Notes under the pieces: generated by a model
The model's database searches: none
What the model saw: the letters and a program-made list of their open reading frames with translations, nothing else
Told to the model about the DNA's origin: nothing
Position numbers and translations under genes: made by a program
NCBI GenBank assembly: GCA_964461535.1
Contig: CAYWUY010000126.1
Span: 1-5,877 of the forward strand
DNA: 5,877 bases
Source of the DNA: Flavipsychrobacter sp964461535
GTDB taxonomy: Bacteria; Bacteroidota; Bacteroidia; Chitinophagales; Chitinophagaceae
Direction of reading: 5' to 3'
Part shown: positions 5,830-5,877 of the stretch, piece after piece
Layout of the letters: each line of letters begins with the position of its first letter
Numbering within the stretch: position 1 is the stretch's first letter

Positions 5830-5877
5830 CTACGCATTTTCTAGTGCTGCTATGTCTAGCTTGCTCATTTGTAGCAT
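5830..5877 (-). CDS. C-terminal end of an unidentified protein (partial)
   Basis: The frame reads MLQMSKLDIAALENA and then TAG at 5832-5830; it is open to the right edge, so the gene most likely begins outside the window. A strong intrinsic terminator 28 nt downstream supports a real gene end. The two Met codons in view could also be starts of very short peptides, but no initiation signal can be judged at the edge. Fifteen residues are too few to name a family. It shares the cas operon's strand but is separated from it by the terminator and the tracrRNA gene, so I do not assign it to the CRISPR system. Confidence 0.5.
   Translation of the reverse strand: MLQMSKLDIAALENA

Overview
The window holds most of a type II-C CRISPR-Cas locus from a member of the Bacteroidota (Bacteroidetes). 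The lineage call rests on four things: the repeat begins GTTGTGATTTGCTTTCAA, a style I know from Bacteroidetes type II-C arrays; Cas1 and Cas2 carry Bacteroidetes-style N-termini; the DNA is AT-rich with little sign of Shine-Dalgarno sites; and a perfect TAnnTTTG -7 box, the Bacteroidetes promoter signature, sits in front of the tracrRNA. I cannot name a genus.

Layout, left to right. Positions 1-513 are the end of a CRISPR array on the + strand: seven identical 47-nt repeats, six complete spacers of 29-30 nt and a 6-nt spacer tail at the left edge. The array continues outside the window. A strong intrinsic terminator (516-559) follows the last repeat. The cas operon lies on the - strand and converges on the array: cas9 (5555-1851), cas1 (1858-965, overlapping cas9 by 8 nt) and cas2 (937-602, 27 nt after cas1). 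There is no csn2 or cas4 between them. This minimal cas9-cas1-cas2 set defines subtype II-C. In the gap upstream of cas9 a tracrRNA gene is transcribed on the + strand, divergently from cas9 (about 5593-5673). It has an anti-repeat, two small hairpins and an intrinsic terminator. Further right are a terminator hairpin (5777-5801) and the last 15 codons of an unidentified - strand gene that enters from beyond the window.

How it should work. Cas1-Cas2 insert new spacers. The array transcript pairs with the tracrRNA through the 5' half of each repeat and is processed by a host RNase III. Cas9, loaded with the duplex, cuts matching DNA with its HNH and RuvC nuclease centres, and all the catalytic residues I looked for are present. 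The strand of the anti-repeat fixes crRNA polarity as +, opposite to the cas genes.

The locus looks intact. I see no new effector gene or accessory system. The points most worth a second look are the compact tracrRNA promoter placed against the cas9 start codon, a repeat-like sequence in the potential cas9 leader, a promoter-like motif inside each CRISPR repeat, and a roughly 40-residue internal duplication in the C-terminal part of Cas9.
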